Part shown: positions 25,725 through 34,503 of the stretch, piece after piece
Position numbering within the stretch: position 1 is the stretch's first letter
Layout: every line of letters begins with the position of its first letter
Origin: Fervidicella metallireducens AeB
Lineage (GTDB): Bacteria; Bacillota; Clostridia; Clostridiales; Caloramatoraceae
Direction of reading: 5' to 3'
DNA: 57,675 bases
NCBI RefSeq assembly: GCF_000601455.1
Contig: NZ_AZQP01000015.1
Location: forward strand, 1 to 57,675
Notes under the pieces: generated by a model
What the model saw: only the letters and a program-made list of their open reading frames with translations
Databases searched by the model: none
Told to the model about the DNA's origin: nothing
Position numbers and translations under genes: made by a program

Positions 25725-26417
25725 TTAAAGAACCAGAGCTTTAGAATTTTCTAAAAATAAAGCTATTTCATAGCTATCAAGATGGGGTTTTCCTATAACA
25801 CTATGGTGTGTATTCTTAGTTTTTGTAGTGTGAAAGTCAGATCCCGCAGTATAAAATGAAAAACTATCTTTATTTTCTAAATCAAAATAACAGATGTTAT
25901 CAGAAATTGAAGCACAATACTTCAATTCTATACCGTCAAAGGGAAATTGTAAAACTTCTGATAAAATTTTTTTGTTTATTCGAATTGGATGAGCTAGAGC
26001 AACAGAGGCATCAAAAGCACGCAATAAGTCTATGCCCTCAAGGACAGAAAGTTTATTACCTGAAGTTACTGTATTCATAAATTTATTCATTTCTTTTCTG
26101 GCATCTTTGGTTTTATCACATTTCAATAGCTGTAATATATTTTGGAAGATGGAGTCATTATATTTGTTACTTTTAAAATAACCTAAAATATGAACCTTTT
26201 CCCCTTTATACTTTGTTGATAGTTCGATTCCAGGAATAACATTAATGCCATATGTTTTACCTGCATTGACAGATTCCTGAATACCTTCTGTTGAATTGTG
26301 ATCTGTTATGGAAATTAGGTCTATTCCAGATATTTTTGCCATTATAACAACTTCCTCCGGATCTAATTCACCGTCAGAAACGGTGGTATGAATATGAAGA
26401 TCTGCTTTATTTAACAT
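25725..26417 (-). CDS. PHP domain phosphoesterase
   Basis: A 230-residue PHP-domain protein. The N-terminal metal motif is ADLHIHTTVSDG, with DHNSTEG, PGIELST and HILGYF as further motifs, and the C-terminal metal His residues are in ALAHPIR and SDFHTT. Stand-alone PHP proteins of this size are usually nucleoside 3',5'-bisphosphate or short-oligonucleotide phosphatases (the TrpH/YciV group), but this one is shorter than YciV and the substrate is uncertain. I choose the ATG at 26417 (MLNKADLHIH), with AGGTG 7 bases upstream. It is alone on the minus strand between two plus-strand genes. Confidence 0.82.
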   Translation of the reverse strand: MLNKADLHIHTTVSDGELDPEEVVIMAKISGIDLISITDHNSTEGIQESVNAGKTYGINVIPGIELSTKYKGEKVHILGYFKSNKYNDSIFQNILQLLKCDKTKDARKEMNKFMNTVTSGNKLSVLEGIDLLRAFDASVALAHPIRINKKILSEVLQFPFDGIELKYCASISDNICYFDLENKDSFSFYTAGSDFHTTKTKNTHHSVIGKPHLDSYEIALFLENSKALVL

Positions 26418-26661
26418 AACAAACACCTGGCTTAATGAAAATTTTGTACTAAATATGTTCAAAATATATTAGAATAGAGATTAGGATTTGAAATTCTATA
26501 AATCAAAAATTCACAAGAAATCTGATCACAAAATTATAATATGGTTTTAAATGTAATAGTGTGATACTTTTTTAACTTGTAAATTAAAGTAATTGAAAAT
26601 TAAGAAGCTGTTTAGAATAAAATTTGCAGGTTAAATTATCTTTATGAAAGGATGATGGTAT

Positions 26662-27705
26662 ATGAAAAAAATATTTTCAATATTTCTAATAGTGTTTATT
26701 TTAACTTCATGTATTAATAAAGAAAAAGTTTCTGATGAAGTAAAGCAAAGCTCAGGGTTAAAGAGTTATACTGTAAAGGATTTTTTTCCGTTTCATCCCG
26801 ATAGAAGAATGAAATATGAGGGTATAGGAAATGAATATGCAGAAAAGGAAGTTTTGGTGGATTATATTGCAGGAGATAGGATTCAATTACGAACTATTAA
26901 TCCTGGTACTGAGATGGTTCAAGTTTATGAAATTAAAAATGGAGAACTTAGGATTGTTTATTATGAGGGTGAGGTTTATTATAGGGATAAATTTATTGAT
27001 ATGAATAATGATAAATCTGAGATTTTATTGAAGGAACCATTACAGGTGGGTACCCAATGGTATATAAATGATGGTAGAAAAAGATACATTTCCAGTATTA
27101 ATAAAAAAATAAAATTGCCATTTGGCGAAGTAGAAGCTTTAGAAGTGACAACTGAGGGTAAAGATTATAAAACCTATGATTACTATGCATATAAATTAGG
27201 GCATGTGAAATCAGTCTTTGAATCAGGGGAAATGAAAATTGAAACCAATCTTGAAACTATTGAGGAAAAGGCTGTCTTAACAAAAAAAGTAAAAATTTAT
27301 TACCCTGATTATAACAAGGATAGAATTGTTTATAAATGGGAAACAGTTGATTTTTCAACTAATGATACAATAAAGGATAAACTTGAATATTTTTTTAAAA
27401 AACCTCCTTATGAAAATTTAAGCAAAATATTGGGGGAAAATACAAAGATTAATAATATGTATTTTAATTCAAATGATAATGTAGCCTATGTTGATTTGTC
27501 AAAGGAATTTATTTCAGAGTTAAATGTTGGTGCGGGTTTAGAGGGTGACATACTGCAAAGTTTAGTAAATACAGTTGGAGAATATTACAATTGTGAAAGA
27601 GTTTCCATAACAATCGAAGGCAGTCCATACGAATCAGGCCACATATCCCTAGAAGATAAAAATCCAGTTAAGGTAGAAAAGAAAAATACCATAGAAATTA
27701 AATAA
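26662..27705 (+). CDS. GerMN domain lipoprotein
   Basis: A 347-residue lipoprotein. The signal peptide ends in the lipobox LTSC (Cys18), so it is anchored at the outer face of the membrane. Residues 35-215 form an uncharacterised beta-rich region with repeated Tyr-Lys-Gly turns (FPFHPDRRMKYEGIGNEY). The C-terminal 110 residues are a GerMN domain (VKIYYPDYNKDRIVY ... VAYVDLSKEFISELNVG ... VNTVGEYYNCERVSITIEG), named after the sporulation and germination protein GerM. Bacillus GerM acts at engulfment and later at germination; a role here is inferred. It has no operon partners: a terminator-like hairpin follows and the preceding gene is on the other strand. AAAGGATG precedes the ATG. Confidence 0.83.
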   Translation: MKKIFSIFLIVFILTSCINKEKVSDEVKQSSGLKSYTVKDFFPFHPDRRMKYEGIGNEYAEKEVLVDYIAGDRIQLRTINPGTEMVQVYEIKNGELRIVYYEGEVYYRDKFIDMNNDKSEILLKEPLQVGTQWYINDGRKRYISSINKKIKLPFGEVEALEVTTEGKDYKTYDYYAYKLGHVKSVFESGEMKIETNLETIEEKAVLTKKVKIYYPDYNKDRIVYKWETVDFSTNDTIKDKLEYFFKKPPYENLSKILGENTKINNMYFNSNDNVAYVDLSKEFISELNVGAGLEGDILQSLVNTVGEYYNCERVSITIEGSPYESGHISLEDKNPVKVEKKNTIEIK

Positions 27706-27733
27706 GAACTTTAACAAGAAAATTAATTTAAAC

Positions 27734-27785
27734 AAGCTGCAACAAAGTAGGCTAATAACTACAAAAGTTGCAGCTTTATTACTAC
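27734..27785 (+). terminator. Hairpin after the GerMN lipoprotein gene
   Basis: AAGCTGCAAC pairs with GTTGCAGCTT (27734-27743 with 27767-27776) and the loop folds again as GTAG / CTAC. The following TTTATTACTAC is a poor T run, so termination may be partial. Confidence 0.6.
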
Positions 27786-27792
27786 AAAAATG

Positions 27793-27834
27793 GGTATATT
27801 ACCTATATTTACTATAATAGGTATGTGTTATAAT
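27793..27834 (+). promoter_or_regulatory. Promoter with overlapping inverted repeats before the sugar-sensing operon
   Basis: TATAAT at 27829-27834 is preceded by TGT, an extended -10. Where a -35 box should be there are two overlapping palindromes instead: GGTA-TAT-TACC (27793-27803) and ACCTAT-N10-ATAGGT (27801-27822). This arrangement suits an activator or repressor of the operon that follows. Confidence 0.5.
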
Positions 27835-27868
27835 AAATTATGAATTCATTAAATGGAGGCTAGTTAAA

Positions 27869-28882
27869 ATGAAATTATTAAAGGCTTTATTTAGGTTATT
27901 ATATAAACATGCTATTTCATTACTTTTATTAATGATTACAATAGCTGGCATAATTTTAATTTGGATAGATAATAAAGATATAAAAAATGTGACTTCAAGG
28001 CCTTTATATCATTTCTATTTTATTGTTCAAAATTCTGTGGATCCTTTTTGGAATGAGGCTATAAAAGGGGCTGAAGAATCTGCAAAGGATAATAATGCAG
28101 TAATAGAGGTTTGCAGGCCACGTTTTAATGATCCCCAGGAAGAATTAAAATATATAGATATTGCCACTTTATCCAGGGTTGATGGTATAATAACACATGT
28201 TTCCAGTACAGCAGATTTTACTGGGGTAATTGATAGGGCATATTATAAAGGTATCCCTGTTATAACTTTGGAAAACGATGATAGTATGAGTAAAAGATAT
28301 GCATTTGTAGGTACAAACAGTTATGAGATAGGGAAAAAAGCAGCAGAGCTGCTAATAAGGGCAACAGGGGGAAGAGCAAATATAGCTGTTATTTCAAGTA
28401 ACGATTCAAACCAAGGGTCCATAGAGTATGGTTTGAAAATGAATGGCTTTTTAAGTACTATAAGACCTTTTCCAGAAATGAAAGTTATCAATAGTTATAC
28501 TTCACAAATGGGTATATTAAGTGCAGAAGAGATAACACAAAAAATAATCAATTCTAAGGATAATATAAATGCTATTTTTACTGTAAATTCTGCTGATACC
28601 TTGGGAGCTGCACAGTTTATTGTTGATAGAAATAAGGTTGGTAAAATCATATTAGTAGGGTATGGGAGTTCAGAGGAAATTTTAAGATATATTGATAAGG
28701 AAATAATCTATGGTACAGTGGCTAGTGATCCGTATAAAATGGGTTATGAAAGTTTAAAAACAATGATAGATGTGAAATGTGGTAAAAATGTACCCACTTT
28801 TATTGATACAGAGGTAAGAGTAATTACTAAGGATGATTTACTAAAATCAAAGAAAAAGGAGTTTATGGAGAACAAATATTGA
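27869..28882 (+). CDS. Membrane-anchored sugar-binding protein (sensor component)
   Basis: A 337-residue periplasmic-binding-protein fold of the RbsB/XylF type (Peripla_BP_4). Instead of a cleaved signal or lipobox it has a membrane helix at residues 14-33, so the sugar-binding domain is tethered outside the cell. Motifs are FYFIVQNSVDPFWNEAIKGAEESAKDN, DGIITHVSS, GIPVITLEND and KIILVGYGSS. The gene lies 13 bases before a LytS/YesM-type kinase gene, so its likely job is to pass the sugar signal to the kinase, as XylFII does for LytS in Clostridium beijerinckii. It is less like xylose-binding proteins than the other anchored protein of this operon (32015-33088). GGAGG lies 10 bases before the ATG. 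Confidence 0.8.
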   Translation: MKLLKALFRLLYKHAISLLLLMITIAGIILIWIDNKDIKNVTSRPLYHFYFIVQNSVDPFWNEAIKGAEESAKDNNAVIEVCRPRFNDPQEELKYIDIATLSRVDGIITHVSSTADFTGVIDRAYYKGIPVITLENDDSMSKRYAFVGTNSYEIGKKAAELLIRATGGRANIAVISSNDSNQGSIEYGLKMNGFLSTIRPFPEMKVINSYTSQMGILSAEEITQKIINSKDNINAIFTVNSADTLGAAQFIVDRNKVGKIILVGYGSSEEILRYIDKEIIYGTVASDPYKMGYESLKTMIDVKCGKNVPTFIDTEVRVITKDDLLKSKKKEFMENKY

Positions 28883-28895
28883 ATAGGAGTTTATT

Positions 28896-30392
28896 ATGTT
28901 GAAGGATATTTTTAAATTTTATGGCATAAGGAAAAAATTAACAACTTACTTCATATTCACAATTCTGCTTCTAAGTAGTACAAGCCTTTTTTCATATTAT
29001 AACGCAAAGGTTGTACTTAATAATACCAATAATATAATAACTGATTACATTTTTTTAAATAATCTTAAAAACAATGTAAATTCTCTTATGACAGAATTAG
29101 AAAAATATTTAACTACTGCTTCGTCAGAAAGTTTGCTCAATTATTATAATTATTATAATAAGCTTCAGGAAATCTCAAGGCAAATTCCTAGGACTATTGA
29201 GAATGACAATGAAATATTGATTTTAAAGGATATTGGGAATATGCTGGATGAACTAATGAGTGAAGCGGATAAGGCTGTATCTGCAAAACGTGGAAGAATT
29301 AGCAGTAGATATATTGCTAATTTTCAAAGATCTAATGAAATAAGTGAATATATTAGGTTTTACAACAATAAACTTTTAGATAATAAATTAATGGTTGGTT
29401 CAGAAAGATATAAAAGAATAAACAATAATATGAATCTTATTACCTATTTAAACTTGTTGGCGATAATAGTCTTGGTTTTTGTTACACTTTATATTGCATT
29501 TATTTCTACATATAGATTAACCAGACCAATCTCCAATCTATCTCAGTCTGCTGAGAAGATAGCACAGGGTGATTTTGATATTGAATTAGTTCAGACAAAT
29601 ACTGGAGATGAAACTGATATTCTTGCGGGTGCATTTATAAAAATGGTGGCGAGTATAAAAAATTATATAGATGAGTTAAAAAAACAGGCAGAGGTTGAAA
29701 ATAAGCTAAAAGAACAGGAATTACAAAACTTAAAAATGGTTAGTTTGTTAAAAGAAGCTGAATTAAAATTCCTACAATCCCAAATTAACCCCCATTTTTT
29801 ATTTAATACACTAAATGCAGCCGCACAGCTATCAATGATAGAGGGGGCTGAAAAATCTTCAGAATTTATTGAAAATGTTGCGAGTCTCTTCAGATATAAT
29901 TTAAAGAATATAGAGGAGCTTGTGCCTCTTAGAGAAGAAATTGAACATGTTAAAAATTATATGCAGATATTAAAAATAAGATTTGGTGATAGAATTAATT
30001 TTTATCTTAATATAGATGATAGGGCTTTAGATGTAAAGATTCCAAGAATAACACTTCAGCCCATAGTAGAAAATGCATATATTCATGGACTTCAAAATTT
30101 AGAAAGAAACGGTGAAATTCATTTAAACGTTAGGATGGAGGATAAGGAGATTAAAATAGAGATAATAGATAACGGTATAGGGATGGATACAAAATGCATA
30201 GAAGAAATAATTGGATGGAATTCAAATGAAACATTAACAAAAAAACATGTAACAGGAATTGGTATTAATAATGTATTAGAAAGGCTTGAACTTCTATTTA
30301 ATATATCAGATAGACGTAATTTGATTGATATAGAGAGTAAAGTAGGGAATGGAACCAAAATAACACTAAAATTACCTTCTATTAATTCATAG
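28896..30392 (+). CDS. LytS/YesM-type sensor histidine kinase
   Basis: A 498-residue membrane kinase. Membrane helices at about residues 15-37 and 183-206 flank a helical extracytoplasmic domain; a HAMP domain (TYRLTRPISNLSQSAEKIAQGDFDI) and a coiled coil follow, then the His_kinase domain with phospho-accepting His300 in SQINPHFLFNTLNAA, and a HATPase_c domain (PIVENAYIHG, DNGIGMD, GIGINNVLERL). It phosphorylates the YesN-type regulator encoded 20 bases downstream. The small, helical sensor domain has no obvious ligand site, which fits sensing through an anchored binding protein. By homology and gene order it is the LytS of XylFII-LytS-YesN systems. The AGGAG site lies 8 bases before the ATG. 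Confidence 0.9.
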   Translation: MLKDIFKFYGIRKKLTTYFIFTILLLSSTSLFSYYNAKVVLNNTNNIITDYIFLNNLKNNVNSLMTELEKYLTTASSESLLNYYNYYNKLQEISRQIPRTIENDNEILILKDIGNMLDELMSEADKAVSAKRGRISSRYIANFQRSNEISEYIRFYNNKLLDNKLMVGSERYKRINNNMNLITYLNLLAIIVLVFVTLYIAFISTYRLTRPISNLSQSAEKIAQGDFDIELVQTNTGDETDILAGAFIKMVASIKNYIDELKKQAEVENKLKEQELQNLKMVSLLKEAELKFLQSQINPHFLFNTLNAAAQLSMIEGAEKSSEFIENVASLFRYNLKNIEELVPLREEIEHVKNYMQILKIRFGDRINFYLNIDDRALDVKIPRITLQPIVENAYIHGLQNLERNGEIHLNVRMEDKEIKIEIIDNGIGMDTKCIEEIIGWNSNETLTKKHVTGIGINNVLERLELLFNISDRRNLIDIESKVGNGTKITLKLPSINS

Positions 30393-30411
30393 ATAAAGGA
30401 AGTGAATTTCT

Positions 30412-32022
30412 TTGATAAAAGTGCTAATTGCTGATGATGAATATCTTGTTTTAGAATCTCTTAAGATGATTATAACCAAAAATATTGAAGATGTAAGTAT
30501 TGTAGCTACAGCTAACAATGGAAGGGAAGCAATTGAAAAGACGTTAAGTATGAAACCAGATGTTGTATTTATGGATATTCATATGCCGGGAATAGATGGA
30601 ATAGAGGCAATTAAACAAATAAAGACATCAAATAATGATGTATTATTTGTTATACTAACAGCATACGAATATTTTGATTATGCAAAGGAAGCCTTGAATT
30701 TAGGGGTTTTTGAGTATTTATTAAAACCAATAAATAAAAATAAATTATTAGATACATTAGGTAATATAAAAAGGGTTTTATATAATAAAAGAAATAGTTT
30801 TATACAAGAGGTTGAATTGAAGGAACGAATAAATAAAATGATTCCATTTTTAGAATCAAAATTTATTTCTCATAAACTCTTTAACATCGGTACAGTAAAT
30901 GAGACTCACTTTTATGAAGATATATTTAATCTAGAATTAAAAGAAGGTTACGTAATAAATATATTATTGGAAAATGAAAACATAAAAAATAAAGAAATAA
31001 GTCTGAAACAACATCAGAATATACAGAATTTCTATGATTTAGTTAGTATAAAATTAAAGGGGCTAACGCCATGCCTTATTGGTGAAATATTATTAAATAG
31101 AATTACTGTTTTTGTGCCTACAAATTTTAAAGAGGATAAACATATGGTAAGAACAAAATCAACAGGAATTTGTAAAAAATTAGTGGAGAAGCTTGATGGA
31201 TTAACGAATTTAAATTACAAAATAGGGATTGGAAGGCAATACAGCATTGATAACTTCAGCAAATCATATAATGAAGCATATGTTGCTGTAAATGCCCATA
31301 ATGAAGCTATTGTAGTACATTTTGAAGACATTATAAACAAAATAAGTTCTTCAGATTTTAACATTGCCTCACTTGAAAACTCATTATTAAATTCTATAAT
31401 TGCAGGGGATTTTAGTTATGCAAAGGATATATTTAAGGAAATGTACCTTGGATTAACTCTTAAATATAATGAGGATTTAGATAGAATAAAGATAAAGATA
31501 ATTGAACTTATTTTCTCAATTGAAAGGGGCATACCTTATAAAATTGACTATATAACAGAACTTAAAAAATCTTTAATGCTAAATGTTTTAAAGACAGATT
31601 CTAAAGAGGACTTAAACATACAATTTCTTCAGTATTTAACAGAACTTGCTTATGAAATTAACAATCAGAGAAAGGGCAATTTCGAGGGTATTATTCCTAA
31701 AGTTTTGGAATTTATAAATAATAATTATGACAAAGATATTTCACTTCAGGATACTGCTAAAAACGTAAACCTAAGCTATCATTACTTAAGTAAAATTTTT
31801 AAAGAAGAAATAGGAAAGAGTTTTATCGATTATTTAACCGAACTTAGAATAGAGAAATCTATGAAACTTCTTATTAATCAAAACCTGAGCATAAAGGAAA
31901 TTTGTCAAAGCATAGGGTATAACGATCCAAATTATTACTGCAAAGCTTTTAAAAGAGTTACTGGTATGACACCAACGGAATACAGATTATTAAAAAATAA
32001 TAGGAGTGGTAATATTGGTTAA
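30412..32022 (+). CDS. YesN/AraC-type response regulator
   Basis: A 536-residue response regulator with an N-terminal receiver domain (ADDEYLVLESL; phospho-acceptor Asp55 in FMDIHMPGIDG; LTAYEYFDYA; LLKPI), a middle region of about 290 residues of the kind found in YesN proteins, and a C-terminal AraC-type double helix-turn-helix (ISLQDTAKNVNLSYHYLSKIFKEE and IKEICQSIGYNDPNYYCKAFKR). It should activate the downstream xylFGH transporter genes when phosphorylated. The start is TTG, 11 bases after AAGGA. Its stop codon overlaps the start of the next gene by 8 bases, so the second binding protein is translationally coupled to the regulator. Confidence 0.92.
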   Translation: MIKVLIADDEYLVLESLKMIITKNIEDVSIVATANNGREAIEKTLSMKPDVVFMDIHMPGIDGIEAIKQIKTSNNDVLFVILTAYEYFDYAKEALNLGVFEYLLKPINKNKLLDTLGNIKRVLYNKRNSFIQEVELKERINKMIPFLESKFISHKLFNIGTVNETHFYEDIFNLELKEGYVINILLENENIKNKEISLKQHQNIQNFYDLVSIKLKGLTPCLIGEILLNRITVFVPTNFKEDKHMVRTKSTGICKKLVEKLDGLTNLNYKIGIGRQYSIDNFSKSYNEAYVAVNAHNEAIVVHFEDIINKISSSDFNIASLENSLLNSIIAGDFSYAKDIFKEMYLGLTLKYNEDLDRIKIKIIELIFSIERGIPYKIDYITELKKSLMLNVLKTDSKEDLNIQFLQYLTELAYEINNQRKGNFEGIIPKVLEFINNNYDKDISLQDTAKNVNLSYHYLSKIFKEEIGKSFIDYLTELRIEKSMKLLINQNLSIKEICQSIGYNDPNYYCKAFKRVTGMTPTEYRLLKNNRSGNIG

Positions 32023-33088
32023 GGATAAGGTTTTAAAAAACTCTCTTATTGCGGCCCTGTCCATTGTTCTAATTATACAAATTGCTTTGATTTTAATTAA
32101 AATAGATAAACCAACTGTGAGTTTAAGTAAAACCCAGGATGTAAACCTTAGAGAAGAAAAGAAAATAAAAATAGGATTTTCATTGGGAACTTTAAAGGAA
32201 GAAAGGTGGATAAAGGACAGAGATATATTAATGACAAAAGCAAGGGAGTCAGGAGCAGAAATAATTATTCAAAATGCAAACAATGATGATCAAGATCAAT
32301 TAAAGCAAGTAAGGTACTTAATAAATCAGGACATTGATGTATTGCTATTAGTTCCAAATGATTATAGTAAGGCAGCTGCAGCAGTTGACATGGCAAAAGA
32401 AAGGGGTATACCAGTAATTTCATATGATAGGCTTGTTTTAAATTCTAATGTTGACCTTTATATTAGTTTTGACAATGTGAAGGTAGGAGAATTAATGGCT
32501 AGAGGTATACTTAATAAAATTAAATCAGGAAACGTACTGATTATTAACGGTGCACAGAATGATAACAACACCAGGATGATCAAAGAGGGATACGATAAAA
32601 TTCTAAAACCATTTGTAGAGAGTGGCAAAATAAATATTGTTGCAGAGGAGTGGGCCCCTAATTGGCTAAAGGAGTATGCCTTTAACATTGTAGATAAAGA
32701 GTTGCAGAAAAGAACAAAACTTAACGCTGTTATAGCAGGGAATGATAGTTTAGCTGAGGGTGCAATAGAGGCATTATCTGAACATAGGCTTATAGGAAAA
32801 GTACATGTTGTTGGTCAAGATGCTGATTTATGGGCATGTCAAAGAATTGTTGAAGGAACACAGGTTACTACAATATATAAACCTATTGATAAATTGGCAG
32901 ATGCAGCAATAGAATTAGCAATAAAGTTAGTTAAAAAGGAACCTGTTAATATAGAAAAGCGTATATTTGACGGTAAATATTATGTTCCCTATTATGTTTT
33001 AGAGCCTATTGCTGTTGATAAATCAAATATTGACATTACCATAATTAAAGATGGATTTCATTTAAAAGATGAAGTATACAGAAAATAA
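32015..33088 (+). CDS. Membrane-anchored xylose-type binding protein (XylFII-like)
   Basis: A 357-residue xylose-binding-type protein (XylF family) with an uncleaved membrane helix at residues 9-27 and no lipobox. Family motifs are IGFSLGTLKEERWIKDRD, VLLLVPNDYSKAAAAVD, GIPVISYDRLV, YISFDNVKVGELMARG, AGNDSLAEGAIEAL and VGQDADLWACQRIVEGTQ. The soluble domain is clearly related to XylF encoded next (33290-34375), but that one is a lipoprotein that feeds the transporter. By analogy with XylFII of Clostridium beijerinckii this copy senses D-xylose and acts on the kinase. The TTG at 32015 is 8 bases from AGGAG; the GTG at 32006 overlaps that site. A terminator follows, separating the sensor genes from the transporter genes. 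Confidence 0.85.
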   Translation: MVKDKVLKNSLIAALSIVLIIQIALILIKIDKPTVSLSKTQDVNLREEKKIKIGFSLGTLKEERWIKDRDILMTKARESGAEIIIQNANNDDQDQLKQVRYLINQDIDVLLLVPNDYSKAAAAVDMAKERGIPVISYDRLVLNSNVDLYISFDNVKVGELMARGILNKIKSGNVLIINGAQNDNNTRMIKEGYDKILKPFVESGKINIVAEEWAPNWLKEYAFNIVDKELQKRTKLNAVIAGNDSLAEGAIEALSEHRLIGKVHVVGQDADLWACQRIVEGTQVTTIYKPIDKLADAAIELAIKLVKKEPVNIEKRIFDGKYYVPYYVLEPIAVDKSNIDITIIKDGFHLKDEVYRK

Positions 33089-33093
33089 AAATG

Positions 33094-33124
33094 GCAGTCT
33101 CAAATCTGAGACTGTAATTTTTTG
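33094..33124 (+). terminator. Terminator after the sensor operon
   Basis: CAGTCTCA-AATC-TGAGACTG, an 8-bp perfect stem, followed by TAATTTTTT. Confidence 0.8.
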
Positions 33125-33172
33125 CAGCAAAAAATTACTATTCAGAAATCTGATTTTTAACATGGACTAATT

Positions 33173-33205
33173 TGTCCCATTAATACATAAATGAATATAG
33201 GGACA
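33173..33205 (+). promoter_or_regulatory. Inverted repeat upstream of xylF, candidate regulator site
   Basis: TGTCCC (33173-33178) and GGGACA (33200-33205) form an inverted repeat with a 21-base spacer, about 85 bases before xylF and after the terminator of the sensor operon. The position suits a binding site for the YesN-type regulator at the xylFGH promoter, but no clear -35/-10 pair is seen, as is common for activated promoters. Confidence 0.4.
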
Positions 33206-33289
33206 TTTAAGAAGAAATGTGGAATAATTTAAGTACAAGCTAATTATCAGAAAATTCATAATTAGCAAAAAGTTATGGGAGGTAAAAAA

Positions 33290-34375
33290 ATGAAAAAATT
33301 TATCGCTGCGTCATTATTAGTTTTGATGATTTTAGGTTTGACAGCATGTGGTGGCAAAAAAGTTGAAGTTGGTATAGTATTACCAACAAAGGATGAACCA
33401 AGATGGGTACAGGATGAGGCTAGATTTAAGGATGCATTAAAGGATACTAATCATTCAGTAGAAATATTATTCAGCCAGGGTTCATCAGCAAAAGAAAAGG
33501 AAAATGTTGATGCTTTAATTGCTAAGGGAATAAAGGTATTAATAATTTGTCCACAGGATGGTAGTGCAGCAGCAGCAGCAGCAGAAGCTGCTAAAAAAGA
33601 AGGAATTAAGGTTATTTCATATGACAGATTAATAACCAACACTGATGCTGTTGATTATTATGTAACTTTTGACAGTGTTGCAGTAGGTGAAGCTCAGGCA
33701 CAATATCTAGTGGATCAGGCAACAGGTAAGGGAAATCCATTATATCTATATGCTGGTGCTGCTTCAGACAATAATGCATTCCTATTCTTTGAAGGTGCTT
33801 GGAATGTATTACAACCTAAAATTGCTGATGGTACCTTTGTAATTAAGAACTCATCTGAAGCTGTTGCATTACAGGGAAAAGCAAAACTTTCACGTGATGA
33901 GATGAGTAAAATAATAGGTCAGGTTACAACAAATTGGGATTTTAATGAAGCTAAAAGCAAAGCAGAAGCTCATTTAACTTCAGCAACAAATGCAGATAAA
34001 GGAAATGTTTATATATTAGCTCCTAATGATGGTACAGCACGTGCTATTGCAGATGCATTTGCAGCAGATAAAGCTGTAACAAGCTATAAAATAACAGGTC
34101 AAGATGCTGAGAAGGCTTCTGTACAATACATTATAGATGGTAAACAGTCAATGACAGTATTTAAGGACGTTCGTACACTAGTTAAGGATTCAATAACTAT
34201 GGCTGTTGCCATATTGGAAGGCAAAGAACCAGAAACAACAGGTTCATATAATAACGGTAAAATAGATGTTAAAGCAAAACAAACTGAAGTAATCGTTGTA
34301 AAACAAGATAATGTAAAATCTGCACTAATAGATTCAGGATATTATCCAGCATCAGATTTTACAGGATTAAAATAG
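33290..34375 (+). CDS. xylF: D-xylose ABC transporter substrate-binding lipoprotein
   Basis: A 361-residue lipoprotein with a signal peptide ending in LTAC (Cys19). The mature part is a two-lobed sugar-binding protein of the XylF family: VGIVLPTKDEPRWVQDEARF, VLIICPQDGSAAAAAAEAA, GIKVISYDRLITNTDAVDYYVTF (in part), VAVGEAQAQYLVDQ, APNDGTARAIADAF and TGQDAEKASVQYI. Arg and Asp residues in these stretches hold the pentose in the family. It delivers sugar to the XylG/XylH transporter encoded just downstream. The ATG at 33290 is 7 bases from GGGAGG. Binding-protein genes need more product than the others; the hairpin after this gene may serve that purpose. Xylose is by far the best guess, but ribose or other pentoses cannot be ruled out. 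Confidence 0.88.
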   Translation: MKKFIAASLLVLMILGLTACGGKKVEVGIVLPTKDEPRWVQDEARFKDALKDTNHSVEILFSQGSSAKEKENVDALIAKGIKVLIICPQDGSAAAAAAEAAKKEGIKVISYDRLITNTDAVDYYVTFDSVAVGEAQAQYLVDQATGKGNPLYLYAGAASDNNAFLFFEGAWNVLQPKIADGTFVIKNSSEAVALQGKAKLSRDEMSKIIGQVTTNWDFNEAKSKAEAHLTSATNADKGNVYILAPNDGTARAIADAFAADKAVTSYKITGQDAEKASVQYIIDGKQSMTVFKDVRTLVKDSITMAVAILEGKEPETTGSYNNGKIDVKAKQTEVIVVKQDNVKSALIDSGYYPASDFTGLK

Positions 34376-34400
34376 CAATAAATATGCAACAGATAATTGT

Positions 34401-34430
34401 GAATAGTGATAGAATGACCTATCACTATTC
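34401..34430 (+). promoter_or_regulatory. Intercistronic hairpin between xylF and xylG
   Basis: GAATAGTGATAG-AATGAC-CTATCACTATTC: a perfect 12-bp stem with a 6-base loop, 25 bases after the xylF stop. No T run follows, so it is unlikely to be a full terminator. It could block 3' exonucleases and so keep the xylF part of the mRNA in excess. Confidence 0.65.
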
Positions 34431-34503
34431 ACTTATACCTTTGAAAAGATAAGGATTTTAAAGGTAGTCAATCTTAATGTCTAATTGAGGAGCGAACTGT
34501 ATT

